Made by a program: the position numbers and the translations under genes. A model generated the notes under the pieces. It had not been told where the DNA came from. It saw only the letters and a list, made by a program, of their open reading frames with translations, and searched no databases. Shown piece after piece: positions 1 through 14,085 of a stretch of DNA of 64,000 nt (positions are counted from its first letter, which is position 1; every line of letters starts with the position of its first letter). The DNA lies in contig OW028575.1 in assembly GCA_932294295.1 (NCBI GenBank), positions 15,504,058 through 15,568,057 of the forward strand. Direction: 5' to 3'. This DNA comes from Alitta virens (taxonomy: Eukaryota; Annelida; Polychaeta; Phyllodocida; Nereididae).

Positions 1-3000
1 GGGATTAGCCCCATTTGGTAATGGATAGTGCTATGCGTAGCTCAAAGCTCAGCCAATTTCACTGTGATGACTAATGAACTTAATTCATGAAGTTTGCGTA
101 AACCTTGCAATTAAGACCACCCAGTATTATGACTACCATATTTTTTAAGCCCATTGCTCTGCTAAAAAAAAGTGATAACAATACAAAACGTCCTAAGTAA
201 AGACCACCTTGAGTGTCTTAATTTTTGCGCTCCACTCCATGTTAAAAGAATGGTCCCATTCCCACGATGGTGTTGAGAGCTATTATCAGCAATGCTCTTC
301 AAAAAGAGGAATACAGGAGATCTACATGACAGTCTTGTGCTGATGTCAACTTGAATGATGGGCTTAATGACATCAAGGAAAAGAGAGAACCCCTATTGTG
401 GAACACTGACCTCAAAGGGTCTCACTGAAATTCTTCCTTATTCGCATATAGGCAATGAAATGGAACGAAGCACCTGCTTTTGATTGTTGAGTTATAGATG
501 CACAAATTAATTTTAGCATTGTCCATGCTGAGTTTATTGAAATTTGCATTGGTTGTATTGCCTGTAGATTGTGATTTTACACTACTTCTCATGCTGGTGG
601 CATATGTAACGATGAGATGAAAACTTTTGGTGTCCCTAGACTCGCACAGCATTGGCATAACTCTTAGTGGCTACGTCAGAACTAGCCCCATCTACCCTGG
701 GATAAACGGAAAAATAGTGATTTACCTATATTAGATTAACGAGTTCCAGATTGCAAAATGTCAGACTTGTAATGGTTTGCATTCTCATTGAATGATATCC
801 TGCAACTATCACTATGGGGACTGTTTTATGTCCTAGCTAAAATGAAACAGTTGCAAAAATGAATATGTCGTCGGTATTCTATCATCAATTTATGAAAAAT
901 ACAGCCTCATGGTATTTGATGATAACTAAAAAGTAACTACTCTGCTTGCCATCTGTTTGCTATTAACATACCATTGAAAACTGTAACTATACCTTATTGT
1001 TATGATAAATCACACACAAACAATGGATAATGTCATGCTATTTTCCAAGACTGTTCTGCAAAGTATTGAGTGATAGTTTAGTCAAGACGAGTCCGATATG
1101 GGAGGAGATCTGTTTGCGCCATCCATTAGAAGGAAGAATAGTTCATTCATGAAGACATGGTCCAAGGCACGTGCAGCCATTGATCTGGGAACCTGTCGAT
1201 GATCTGGCCTGAATCACCAAGAATTTGGGGGATGGGCTGGGCAGAGTTAGTGGATGTGATGTAGATAGGGATTGAACAGTTTAACTGGCATAATGTTGGG
1301 ATTTTAGTGGTGAATAACTGAACAAGATTTAACAGAAGTTTGCATCACGATTGCTGCAAACTAATATAACCTGCTGCAGACTAATTGTAACCCTGGTGGT
1401 TTCCTGCGGTAAAAGCAAATTAACTAATTTCCTAACTACCCTGACAACAAATGTGGTCCCTTAAACTTCTTTGAACATTGACATTGATGGTTAATTGAAC
1501 ATGATGGTTAATTAATTTAGGAAATGCACATATGAATGCTTTTCAAGCAATCAAAGATCGAGTAAACTCTGGCTGCCCATAAAATCGTAACCAGGACTAC
1601 CCAAAAAGTACATGTATATCCTAAACCCTTTCATATTGGTCACTGGAATTGCTGTATAGAGTAAAATAGGCCTACCAGCTGGTCAGCTGTATATTGACAT
1701 CCAGGATGTGTATGAAGTCAAATTCTGACACGACCTTCAATGTAATGGACTGGAAGTAACAAAATTAACCTCATTATGTTCGTTCGAATGAGGGGCAATT
1801 GTTCTTTGGCATAACCCAGTTTAGTCCAACGGGGTGTCAGTAAGTTTAGTAGATTCCTGGTGACCATTGATGGGGAATGTTTGATTTAAAGCCATTGTCA
1901 GTCATTTTGCAATGTCACAATTTAAGTGGCTTGATTTTTTTTTGTCATTAACTTGGTGCCAAGCCATGGCTTCTAAATGCAACTTAACATGGATGCTGGC
2001 GCCCTGCTTACATGTTAATGTACCTAAACAGCTAAAATACCTGGCAGCAGTCCACTAATCGATCTATTTACAATATGAAGAAGACCTTGGTGCCTCAATG
2101 CACTTCACTTTGGTCTGTCTGTGAAAATATGCAAAAACCTTTGCTTCAGCTAAGCATTGATTATATGTCTGGCAAAGAGACAGTGTGTCCAATGCTGAAG
2201 CACAGTGGAGCACTTTTCTTGACACTTTGATCAAAATGCTTCGCTGTGTGTGTAGTTGTATAGTGTGTTGCCTTCAAACTTTGAGATAAATTGAGCGAAA
2301 ACTCTCTCATATTTGCTGCCTAATACAACAATGTAAAAGTAAAAATAAAATGCAGAAAAAAATAAAGTGAAAATGCAACAGAAAAGATAAGATTCAGACT
2401 TGTATAAGGCTATTGTTGCCCCAGGCGACTGTCTATCGACCACAATGTCAGACATAAAAGTTATCAGCTGTATATCTACACTACTTACACTGGAGGTCTT
2501 CCAGGTGACCAGGTTCACTTTTTATGCTGTATTCTATTTAATGCTTATACTATCTTATAAAATGAGCTAATTGATTTCCTTCAGTGAAGTCGATAGCTTA
2601 CAGAACTTTCGTAACTATGCTCTGACTATATATTGGAAAATTATATACAATTATACATGTACACTGTATATTACTTTGCTGTCACTAATGCACAAGTAAT
2701 TTCATGTCACTGAGGGATATCAATGGTGAAGTTTATTGAAGGGCTTCCGTGATAACGCAAGCTGTTAAGAGAAATGTTGAAAGTCACTTGTGTAGTACTA
2801 CAAGATTTAGAAAAGAAAAAACCAATAGATATAGAGCAAAAAGTTCTTAGTTCGCTTTAACGTATATGGTGCTCAGAAAATTTAGTTAATATTATTTGTG
2901 GACCATCGTTTAACACACACACAGCCCTTCAATTGGCCAAGTTGACCCGCCTAACCCATCATGGCTCATTTGCCTCGGTGTTCTGCAGTTGTCGTTGAGG

Positions 3001-5215
3001 AATGTTCAGCCTTCTGTCAGCCATGGCAACATTTGCTTGTCATGAAATATTAAAGAGGAAAACCAAGCCTGGGCAAATCTCTGTCAATAATTAACAGTGG
3101 GGGACCCTCCAGCTTTGTGTTACAAGCAACCACATGCAATATACATTCATGTGATCTCTATCCCCCAGGGTTAATTCAATTCCCCTCAGATGTATTACTG
3201 ATGACCTTGCTTAATTGTCCTGAACTAATTATTTAGTGGTTAGTATTTGGTTGGTGGGTATCCATGTTACACTACTAATTGTGTATGCATGCTTATGTGA
3301 AATGATTTGGGGTAGATTGATGCATGGAGACAAGAACTACCCTTGGCTCCATCATTGATGAATGTCATTGATACATGATAATGACATTCAATAGAATTTA
3401 TATCAAGTGCATATCAATAACAGTAGTGATTGATGTATAATGGTATGATATTTTAAATTTTATTGTATTTATATATATTAAATGGTTACGGTGCATCATT
3501 GTACTGGACTTGATTGTGAAGTAATTCCGACTATGCCTGGAGTCTTGACTCCATAACACAACACACACACAAAAAACTACAATAACCCATGATTAATGAC
3601 TGCACTGCACGAATTAAAGGGAAATATCTGATGTGAATATTAAAGTTTACCTCATGCAAGATTATACTGTCGTCCTTTGAACTGGTAATTCACTGTTCAA
3701 CTTGTTGTCAGCCCATTAATGGTATAAATTCCAATCTGCTGGTGGTTACATCTCCATAGAAATAACACAAATTCCAAATCACTTGTAGTCCTATTGATAT
3801 TGCCATGCAAACAGAGTGGCTCCTACTGAGCAACTGGCAAGTCCCAGTGCTCTCAACACTGCTCAATGAATGGAGGAGGCTAGGACTGTGGGAGGGGGTG
3901 CACACTGCACATGTGGGCGGCTCTGCTGTGGCCAGGTGTACAGCCAGGCAGGAGGCGAGGATATGGCTGGCCCACAAATGTATAGGCAGTCCCTTGGTGG
4001 ACTGTGCTGTGGCGAAGATAGTAGTGGCAGATACTGTTTGTCTAGTTAGTCTGTAGGGTCGTTGGGTATGTTGCAAATAGTTCTTTTTATTAGTCACATA
4101 TTGACTACAGTCTGTCATGGTACTTTCAGGGGGATACCGTTTGACTCATTGAATCTGTGGTCTCCTTAGATGAACGAAAAGCTTAGCTTTTCGTTAGCAG
4201 TACTGATTATTAATTGGGTATCTGAAAAGTATAAAGGGTGACGTACATCTTGATAGAGAGTTGTTCATCATTTTATATCTGTCTAATTTAGTCAAGAAAT
4301 GCACACAACGTAATGTGTACAACATCACATGGAAGTGAATTGCATAAGACCAACCACTTTGGTCACTCCATGCTGGTTCTACACAAGAATCATTATGGGA
4401 TTCAGTAAACCATTTTGTGATTGCCTGAGTCAGGATTCTTTTCTCTCCAATACCCTGCAAAGCAGTAAATGCACTGTCCTGCAGAGACAGGTGTTATTGG
4501 CCTGCTAAATGAACACAACTGCAGCTGCTGAGACAGGTGGTGTCTGCATCACTGCAACTGCATCCTTGCAGCTGATTGATGCTTGTTACGCCAATTAATC
4601 TGAGTATTTGATCCCGATGATCTCTATTAAGCTGAAGTGGGAAGGTGTCAGTCTCATGAAGAAGGGAGTGAGTGAAAGATGCAAATGCAGCAAGACATTC
4701 AGTGAATGATTCTGCGATGCAGGAAAATATTCAGAAAATAAATCTGAGACGAATAAGCCTCCAGCTTGGCATTTCCATCATTACGTCTCCCTGTCGAGGC
4801 ATATGACGTAAGATGAAAATTGTGTCAGGATCAATACAGGTGAACTTGTAAAGCAATACAGAGTAAAGTTTAATCTCAACTCGATCTTGATCGCATGAGA
4901 CATATCGGCGGTGCCTTGTACACGGTGTATATGCTAAGGCAAGTAAAATACTGTGTACCATGGCGTGGTACATGGTGTGGACCCCAAGCCTTATTGCTTA
5001 ATCATTACGTCTGTCTCTGCCAGCTGGTTGTTTAAACTAGCCAAGTTTCAGACCAGCAGCATTGAAACATCGAGGTGTAGAGACAGCAGTGACGAAAAAT
5101 GGACATACAGAGAGGGGAAACACAGACACGGGAAGATGTCAATAAACCATGGTGACAGACCTACAGATGGGTGGGTAGAGACGGAGAGGGGATAATTTAT
5201 AAACGTAGTACATGG

Positions 5216-5330
5216 GGATTAGGCAATCACCCTGTGGGGTCCGCACCTTTTTTTACCCCTATCAGCGATTACATGACAGGCACTTATCCATCAGAGCAAC
5301 CTTACCCCTCGGCCCACCGTGATCCCACCA
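5216..5330 (-). mobile_element. Possible degenerate SINE with a Leu/Ser-type tRNA head
   Basis: On the minus strand TGGGCCGAGGGGTAAGG resembles the A box of Leu/Ser tRNAs, and GGTGCGGACCCC about 65 bases on could be a decayed B box. No target duplication is seen. The assignment is weak. Confidence 0.3.
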
Positions 5331-6363
5331 CCTTTTAACAGCATTGCAATTCTCTTAATTGATTCCTGGCTGCTATGAAAAGCGCCCTGCTTTCAGGTAG
5401 ACTCATTAATTTTTACCAGTTTGTTCAGTGTTAATAGACTGCTGACATGAGAATTGTAAATCTCACCTGGAAGGATATAAGATAGTTGCATGTTGCTTTC
5501 AACACTCTTCAACAATTAGGCTTTTTGCAATAGTGATAGAGCCAATGGCTTTTTTTACCCCTCACAGGTACATTATTACTATAGGAAGCTCTTTTCAATG
5601 AAAGTTGGATGTGAGTTTTATGCAGGTGTGACATGCCATAAAGTTGTTTGGTTTAGAAAAAGATCTACTCTGTCATGGAACATGGCTCTGAGGTATTAAT
5701 GACCTGCTGGATCTAGTAATTTTATTCTGTTGAGCCTTTAATAGTCTTGTTGATTTTATCTCTGTATGTTGTAGCACTTTACATAAAGAGCTTTTATACT
5801 GGGAAAGTGCATTTATTCTTGAGCTTTAGTTATATGAGCTCTTGAGGGTTATTTCAACTTATTTGTATGCATCAGGAGTTGATCTTTTCTCAAATGTAAC
5901 AAGAAAGGAAATGGAAATTTTTAATGCTTGCTCTGAGCATAGAACTAAAACACAGTAAAACTTCTACTTCATGTTGGTTGGTTAAAACTCAAGGCTAAAT
6001 GTGGCCATGAAGGTGTCTTATTAAAGATTAAATGAGGTAAATGAGTTTATAAAAGGATTTTTCTATATGAGAATGTTCGTGTTATTTTAAAACTTTTGTT
6101 TTGGGAACACCAAAATTTAATTTATGCTGAAACTAAAGATAGGAAATCATGGAATATGTAGTTTCTAAATGTGGAATGATGTTCAGGAGGCCATTAGCTA
6201 AAGTGACACAGATTTGCCAAACGTAGTCAGAGCATGTGAAGACATGTTCTGAGCTGCTGAGAAGAAAGCTTTTGGTAATATTAACAGAAGATAAATGAGG
6301 TAAGGAAGCCATGGGGGTAAATCATGGTTGCTAACCACTATGGTGTAACAAACACCCCTTTCA

Positions 6364-6376
6364 GTGGCGCCATCTG
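6364..6376 (-). promoter_or_regulatory. Candidate CTCF-type site 1
   Basis: The minus strand reads CAGATGGCGCCAC, containing the AGRKGGCGC core of bilaterian CTCF motifs. The identical 13-mer occurs on the plus strand at 37154-37166. Motif match only. Confidence 0.35.
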
Positions 6377-8198
6377 GGACTGGTTGCCATGTAGATGCTT
6401 TTGTTGCTAAGGTTTTTCAGACTCCCTCATTGCTGCCCCAATTCTTGTTGCTTGATGTCTGCCATCAATCAGACAGAGTGAAATGTTTTGTCAACATTAT
6501 TCTATGAATTGTGGACAAAGAAAGAAATAAACAGTTGCCAAAAATCTGTTAACAAAATCACAGGGTTATATACAGTTAAGGTTATGAATAACTATGGAGT
6601 CAACTATAGGCCTTCTACCTGGTTACATGAAATTACCATTTTTATTGATGTCAAAACATATTAAAGTAATAATGCAACCTAATTTATTAAGCAGAATATA
6701 TTAATTTGGCCAGGTTTGCTCAAAAGGCAGATAGGCATCAAAAGATAGCTCCGATGATGCTTTTTTGGTTTATTGAAGACATTCTCCAGAACTAAGTTCT
6801 GATCCAATAACATTTTGATCGATGCTTAAGGTGGTAGACGTTGCAAAGGTTCCAAATTTACAAAGAGGCTTGCTTGAATTCAAAGATATCAGTTATTTAT
6901 TCATATTTCCTTTGGGTGTTATGAACAGGAAGCGCCCTGCTGATATGAAATCTATTAGTCAATAAATATGTCACCTTAAATACCTGGCACACACAATGAA
7001 TGCCCGGGGAATGAAACCCTTTAAGTTACAAACAGCCTTTTGTTTCCAAGGCAACGGGTGATGAGTTGCATGGTCTTTGTCCTGAAGCACCAACCATGGC
7101 CCAGTGTTACATGGATGGGAGGGGAACCATGTTAGGTCTTTGTGGGTTTGTCACTGGGTGATGAATGTTTCTGAAAGCTGCAGCTTCAATTTAGTGAAGT
7201 GCCTGCCCTCTTCCAATCTCCATGATCAATATGAGGAACAGACGGACAGACAGCTAGACGGAGGTTAAGATAGAGAGGCAGGTAGACCTCACTGAGGACA
7301 GCCATTCATGAGAAATATTGCTACTCATTAAGTCTTATTAATGATAAGGAGAATACGAGAGGATGGGGTCCCACCTTGTGCTATATATTTGTGCCGTCTG
7401 TTTAGTGTGCCATTATCTTTAGGCTGAGATTTATCTGTCAATATATTGTGTAACAATGAGGCTCATAGACTTTTAACAGTAGTGAGAATACTATGAAACA
7501 GTTCATACTTTAAATTTAACAATATGATATGCCACTGTCATTCATTTAATTAGCAATTTGGCGTTTCAGGCTGGATATAGGTTCGAATTGTCACTATGGG
7601 TAATTCTTCCCAGGTCTGGATAGCTATATAATTGCTATTATGAGCTGTATTGTGCACAAACCGAAGCAACAGAAAACATGTAGCTAAGCAATCTGGGCAA
7701 TGCTAGCCTAGGTGATGGAATGCATGCATTCATTGCATTAGAGAATGTATGGCCAAGTTCTATGCTCTCAGATACATCACTGTCATAGATAATCATACAT
7801 CATAAACCTCCATTATGTTGTCTGCTAAATCCATATTGATGTTGTCCCTATCATCACAATGCAGGGCAATGCTGGTGATGGTGCTAGTGATGGACCGTCA
7901 TGAACGTGAAGTGTGTGACGAGGGGAATGGCTGTGATTTACAAAAGGGTTACTGCAATAAACAATGCCAATACAAAACGGGGGAAATAATGAAGAAATAG
8001 TAAAGAAAGATAAATTTTAACTGGAGGATTGATTTAATGACAGGAAACTTATGTTATTAAAAAAAAAACTTCATCATTAAAAATAATGAGGTAAAAAAAT
8101 CATATAAACATTTGTGGCGTCAACAGCCTAAATGGAACTCTCCTGATCATTAAATCGAGCTTTCTATATTGGATGTGATATTTTATGTATTTTTGTTA

Positions 8199-8228
8199 TA
8201 TTTATATATATATATATATATATATATC
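8199..8228. repeat. (AT)n microsatellite
   Basis: About 13 AT units followed by CCC. Shorter AT runs occur at about 52086-52100 and 57536-57551. Confidence 0.9.
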
Positions 8229-9815
8229 CCATAATTTATGCATGCATGTATTAAAGGGGTCAAATATATAGGTCTGTCTGTCCCCCTAACTATTTTCTAG
8301 TTTCACAAGACAAGCTGAATGGTTTATGTTTTAGTCTGATATGATTTACTGTTATGTTTTCCAGTTTAATTATAAGCTGTAAAGAACATATATATAAAAG
8401 AACCTCAAAAACAGGAAGAGTGCAGTAATATTCAATACACGGTCATATCAATGGACTACAAATGTATGACTAATGTATGTACTATAAATGAACTACCATT
8501 ACGACTTTCATAAATCCGATGCCCTGTCTGCCATTTGACCTTGGGTTGGTGGCCCAGACATTGAACTAGACATTGACACAATCCCATAATTTCATAGTTA
8601 ATCACACTGATGATGATCAGTTATGCATGTTAGTGGGAAAATCAACGGATGAATCACACAATTCCAATAACTATGGAAGTATGATGCTAGGGTGAGGGCT
8701 TCCTGCCTGGTCATTTGTTATCTCCGTCATATTACCCTGTCAAGCAATGTTACATGTCATGGTACAGACACAAGAGAGTACTGGGAAATTATTATTAGAG
8801 AAATAATTCCATGCATTTCTCATCTTTGTTGCTAATATGCTATATCAGCATAATACTACTGATGTAAAGCAGCCTCAGCCTCAAGGCAATATCAAAAAGT
8901 AGAAAACAGATTTGCCTCCAGATGTTGCCTCTGTTCATGATTTATCTCTATCAACCAAGCTTTGTCAAAACATTTTCAAATGAATTATATCAATCATGAT
9001 ATAGATTCAAGTGATGGATATTTTCTGTCAGACCTTCACCAACGCATCTGGCAATTCTGTCAATATAATGCCATATAATTTTAAACTCAGACCAATAAAG
9101 TAGAATGATATATTTTTTTTATATAAAAAAATGGCAGAAACCTTCAAAGGTCAGCTGTTTGATGAGACACTAAAACACTGGGTGTTAGTCTACATCCTTG
9201 TGCTACTCCAAACTGTCTCAGCTTCTATGGTAGTTGGAACCTCTCCTGAAAGATGGTTTGTTTAGCTGAAGTCTGAAGTGCCCAACCTCCCAACACTTGA
9301 GTCAAGCACCTAACTCATAGTTTACACTTTCTCTCAAAATACAGGTCTCCAGTTCACACGATATGGAGAGAAATCCTCCAAGAATACTGAATTTACAAAA
9401 AGCAAACTTGAAGTGAACTTTCAAGGAGTTTCAAAAGTGTCTACGTGTAGCTTTTCAGCCTGATGTCGAGGTTTTCTCCCAATCTTATTGAGCTGTTGAG
9501 AGTTTGAAAAGCTTCAATGTCTTCGCTTTTTTGGTCGTGCTATGTGTTTCTGCTCTGTATTTGCACAATTATGTTGGTTTAAGCAAGTCACTACAGTTAG
9601 GATGATGAGCATTCTAGCTGAACCTATCAATAAGTTGTATTATATTTGTCATTTGTAATCAGCAATGGAACACCACAATTAAGACCACCTCCTTTTTAAG
9701 ACTACTTAAATGATACCCATTGGTGGTCCTGTTTTAAAACCCTATGGTATTAATACCACCTGTAAGTCCACTAAACTACTTGTTTAAGTAGAGCAAATAA
9801 ATCAAGATCAATATA

Positions 9816-10002
9816 CTGCCAATTTCATAGACTTGGAAACTAATCTTACAGACTTGGAAACTAAACTAAACTAAACTAAACAAGGACGTCATGGGAGTGA
9901 AGGGCTCTTATTAGTTGAGGGACTGCCTTAACAAATGTGAGTTTTGCATTCATCATCATTCACATGACGTGCCCTGGAACTTCCAAGTCTTTGAAATTAC
10001 TG
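9816..10002. mobile_element. MITE family A, copy 1
   Basis: The left end CTGCCAATTTCATAGACTT is mirrored by AAGTCTTTGAAATTACTG at the right end. TA lies immediately outside both ends, as for Tc1/mariner-type MITEs. The interior shares GGACGTCATG, GTTGAGGGACTGCCTTAAC and CACATGACGT words with copy 2. A short CTAAA tandem run (about 9859-9881) has expanded inside this copy. Confidence 0.75.
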
Positions 10003-10440
10003 TAAGACCATTTCAGTGATTCCTGTATTTCTGATGTAGGTACGTCAACACAGGATATGATTCCTTATTATATTTTGTATGGAATGGAAACCACCCAGGT
10101 CGATCATACGAGACTGATGCACAGAATGTTAAGGCAACAAGCTCTAGGCAGTATTGACCTCCAGCATTATCTGGTATATACTGCACTGTTGAATATACAA
10201 AATTTTTATGTACCCCTGTGGATATATTTATATCGAGTTATGTTGTTTTGCTATGATAAATCACTATTGGTATTTGATAGCACCATGATCAGGCAATTAT
10301 CTGGCAATCCAAGTGGGGCCCGGATGAAAGTAGTCCGGACGGCCATGTTCCATGCGGATTAATTCAATTGTTGTAATGGATCCGCTAGATTAGGACAATT
10401 GGTAACAGTGCGTTGACAAATGAGAGGCAATAATTGCCCT

Positions 10441-10457
10441 ATCCCCCCCCCCCCCCT
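10441..10457. repeat. Poly-C run
   Basis: A homopolymer C tract. Similar tracts occur at 25538-25554 (C) and 26397-26412 (G). Length in such tracts is error-prone in assemblies. Confidence 0.85.
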
Positions 10458-11713
10458 CCGCCAATGTCCAAGCTAAGACAACAAGCTAGAATGATCTATC
10501 GTGTATTGGATGTCAGGGGTTCGCCAAGGCAATGGTCATTGGTCATGCCAGTATACTATGTGTTACAATGCTATATGTTTATATGTCTGCACTATCCATG
10601 ATTGTTGTAAGAATGGATAGATGAATTGTATTTGTATTATGATAAATCTATCTCACTTTGTCGTACAAGGTACTAGGTGAAAGAGATGGAAATATGATGC
10701 AATGTTGTGTGTGTGAGACAATAATAATGATGAATATACAATGTTTGCATCATTCATGTGGTCTGGAAGGGTTTGGAGTAACTAGGGTTGTATTTTTGGT
10801 ATGAATTCTTTGATGTTGTCACTGCATATGAAAACCTCAACATATTTTTATGCTCTCCTTAAAATCTAGGTACTAGGTATAAGATGTATAAGTACTATGA
10901 GATGATCTCTTTATCTTAAGTGGCTAGTGGTGCTATCTTGTCCCATCAGGTTATACAGTGTAACTTAATGAAATTGCATTAAGGCACATGTCCACCTGTA
11001 ACGCTTGTGACTACTCATCCTACTGACCTAATTGAAGGTAGATGGCACAGAGTGCACAGGTGGACAACGTTCATTTACCCCATAAAAGCCCTTTTACAGG
11101 TGCACCATAATTAGGGCCTGACTGCCTGATGCCCCTTGATGGCTTAGATGATGGCCTTGAGATTGCTTCTGTAGTGATGAAGATGCTGAGGATGATGTGC
11201 ATGCTGTGGCTCATTTGCTTCAGCAGCTGCATGGAACATCCAGGAGGCTGCATGACATCATCAGAGCATCATTCAGCAATGATGAGTGGCCACTGGACAG
11301 TTCACCCACTCACACAATTCATGAAAAGGTCAAGGTACAGGCTAAGGTCATCTGCTTGCTATAGCCGCTTGTTTATGAGATGCCCACAAAGCTTGTGGTC
11401 TTAACCTAACACTGGGGCTGCTGTATATTCCACAAAGGTTCCATAGACTACTGTTTTGTCTAGAAAACTGTGGACCTACAATGCATGTAGTATACTTGTA
11501 TTGGGGCACTTCCTTGGATATGGAGATCTTTTTCCATTGTATTCCAACAGAATGAATCTGTAATAAACACTATGCATGTTATCTAGATCAGCCTTGTTAT
11601 AATATGGCATTCGGCAATGAATTGAAATTAAAGCTTAAGTAAGACCCAAGATCAATGATACTTCCAACCTTTAAGGGAGGAAAATATTATTTCATAGTGC
11701 ACAATTTGTTGGT

Positions 11714-11900
11714 GGTTGGTGGGTGATTAGGGCTTTACATCCTGTATTTATGCAACAGTTGGGCTAATTAGGACAGGCAGAGACCATGGCAATGAGATGA
11801 AGGATGAAACAGCCATCCAACTTAGGCTCGACCGGAAATCGAACCCGGGACCCAGCAGTTGGAAGCTCAGAACGCTACCTCTGAGCTAGGCCCCCACCCC
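11714..11900 (-). mobile_element. tRNA-derived SINE with 16-bp target-site duplication
   Basis: Read on the minus strand from 11900, the head has a pol III A box (TAGCTCAGAGGTAG) and B box (GGGTTCGATTTCC), the layout of a tRNA head. The D stem is broken, so this is not a working tRNA gene. A body of about 110 bases follows. TGCACAATTTGTTGGT flanks the unit exactly on both sides (11698-11713 and 11901-11916), which is a target-site duplication from retrotransposition and shows a recent insertion. Confidence 0.88.
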
Positions 11901-13890
11901 TGCACAATTTGTTGGTAAATTGGGACTGGTATGTGGTACATGTACCTGAGGGGAGGTTTGAACTTTGAAGTGGCCAGCAACAACAGAAAATGAAACACTT
12001 CATTTCACGGTGAGGCAACCGGCAAAATTGAATAAACACCCAATAAGATCTGCTTCACCTTATGTAAGTATTTAACACAGCGCAGAAAGTTATGTTTCAC
12101 CCCATCACCCCATAGGCCGGTTCAAAGCAACACCTGCACATTTGTCCATAATGCATTGTGATGATAGTGCCCTATTTACTTGAGGCTACATCCTGAGAAG
12201 GGAAGCTAAGTCCCTGTTGTCCAAACATCATAGATGTGAATAAGGGTTCCTTGGTCATGTGTCACAACAAACCATAGCCCTAATCTAGGTCAATGCCCTT
12301 TTCATTTTGAGCCCCACAGCCCTTGATTCAATGGTGTTAACCCCTCTCTGGGACGCTACATATTGTGCCCCTCATCTCTCCTCTCTTATCTACCCCCTCC
12401 ACTCTCACCCTTGCTTGTTATCATCCTGTGTTTCTTTCTGATTTCTGGTGAAATATAACGGCTTAATTCCCAAGGTGACTCTATGTTAAACATAAATATA
12501 TTACTGGCCCTTGTTTTCATGGTATTTATAACCCACTGGCGTGGGTGGCACCATAAGTTATATTGGTTTTGTCACATAACATGCTCCTATGTATTGAGCT
12601 ATTAGTTGTGTTGCTGCAGGTTCTGTGTGAAACCAGTGGAGCACCCAACAGCAATACTTAATGGGTGACATGCCAATGGACATAATATAGGAAAGATTTG
12701 TGACACACCAGTCTCAGAATTACATTATTACATTCAGTCCATGTATGTTATATAAATAACTTAATATAATTGATATAGTTACCTTCGTATTAAGTGTACT
12801 TTAAGAACCACAATTTGCCCTATCAGAGGTTCGGTTGGTTACACATTTAAAAAAATGTAAAAAGATAATTGTTTAGCTCAGGCATAAGTTGCACGAAAGT
12901 ACCTTCAGGCAACCAGTATTAGTATTATGGATTCTTTGTTGTCTATAGAATTCTCGTAATTCACATGAAACCTCTATGACCTCAGTTTCTAATTGCTTTC
13001 ATTGAATTGAAAGCTTTCTACCTCAACCGTTGTGAAGTTGCGGTTTTTTGTTTTGTTTTTTAAATACTTATACGATACGAGATGTATTACATTAAGCAAA
13101 GTGCATTTTCGTCTCTTACGTCACATCATTGTCTGAATTCAGCGCCCATTCCAATTTGCCATCTTATTTTCATGATGGCTGCTTCGAATTGATGAAATGG
13201 TTTTTCAATTTTTTCAGAGCTTTTAGAGAGCCCAACATGATTGATATGTGGCTATTTGCAAGTATTTTATGTTTGACACCAACATCTACCTACTTGCTTT
13301 AATTGAACGTGATGGTGACAAAACGGACTATTTTTCCCTAAGGGAGTGATAAGGCTCTAGGCAAAGTATTCTGAAGCCCATTAGTCAGTAGGTGCACTAT
13401 AAGCTTTCTGTGGGACTAAGCTGTCTCGGGAAATAACTTTCTATGTATTATCAACATTTCTTGGAGGCATAAGGTGAATAGTATTTGTAAAACTTTTTGA
13501 GCTGTTATGTTAAGATTAGTCCATCCTGTTGGATAAACGATAATGTGCTTTCCTTACTTTTTAGTAATGGGTGTGCACATTATATCCTCTATAATGTAGA
13601 TTTTCTAATATTGACAACGATTAACTATCATAATGTTATCAAATTTTTGTGTCACATGTGAGAATGTCTTCTGGTAAGTGTTTTTACTGGAAATACAAAT
13701 CTTACCAGTTTGGAAACATGATATTATACTGCGAATCACATGTACTATCTTACAAGTTCGTCCTAAAGAAGGTTTGATTCATAGATTGTTAACTCGGGGT
13801 TTTCTGTACATCATAGTGGCCCACATCATGTCCAGTCCTAGAAATATGAACAATTGATATGACATCACCGGTAACAGAAATGTAGATTTA

Positions 13891-14085
13891 CAACCAATTT
13901 CATAGATTGAAAACTAATCGCATATACTTGGAAACTAAACACCAGCAGATGACGTCATGTGAGTCCGGGAATCTTGTTGGTTGAGGGGCTGCCTTAACCA
14001 ATTGGGAGCCCTGAATTCACATGAGGTCCTCTGGTATTTAGTTTCCAAGCCTATGGATTGGTTTCCAAGTGTATAAAATTGGCTG
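13891..14085. mobile_element. MITE family A, copy 2
   Basis: The left end CAACCAATTTCATAGA is mirrored by the right end GTATAAAATTGGCTG, with TA directly outside each end. Sub-terminal CTTGGAAACTAAAC and GTATTTAGTTTCCAAG are also inverted. The centre holds GATGACGTCATGTGA, a CRE-like palindrome, also present in the other copies. Confidence 0.8.

Larger units (their letters stand above)
1..9815. other. Non-coding, probably UTP6 intron or intergenic
   Basis: No exon, RNA gene or coding-like frame found on either strand. It holds the (AT)n run, a weak SINE candidate at 5216, a CTCF-like word at 6364, and TTAAGACCACC words near 111 and 9678 that may belong to an unrecognised repeat. Frames of 60-136 codons overlap on opposite strands and look random. 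Confidence 0.6.

Noticed and set aside
3708..4118. 136-codon minus frame and 83-codon plus frame over the same bases
   Set aside because: Mutually overlapping, no domain, no splice or promoter context.
10057..10362. Frame with VPLWIYLYRVM, reminiscent of a HAT repeat of UTP6
   Set aside because: Similarity limits itself to a few aromatic residues; surrounding residues do not align with UTP6 and no flanking splice sites fit.
11826..11900. A functional tRNA gene on the minus strand
   Set aside because: A and B boxes are present but the D stem does not pair and the unit is followed by a SINE body inside a target duplication.
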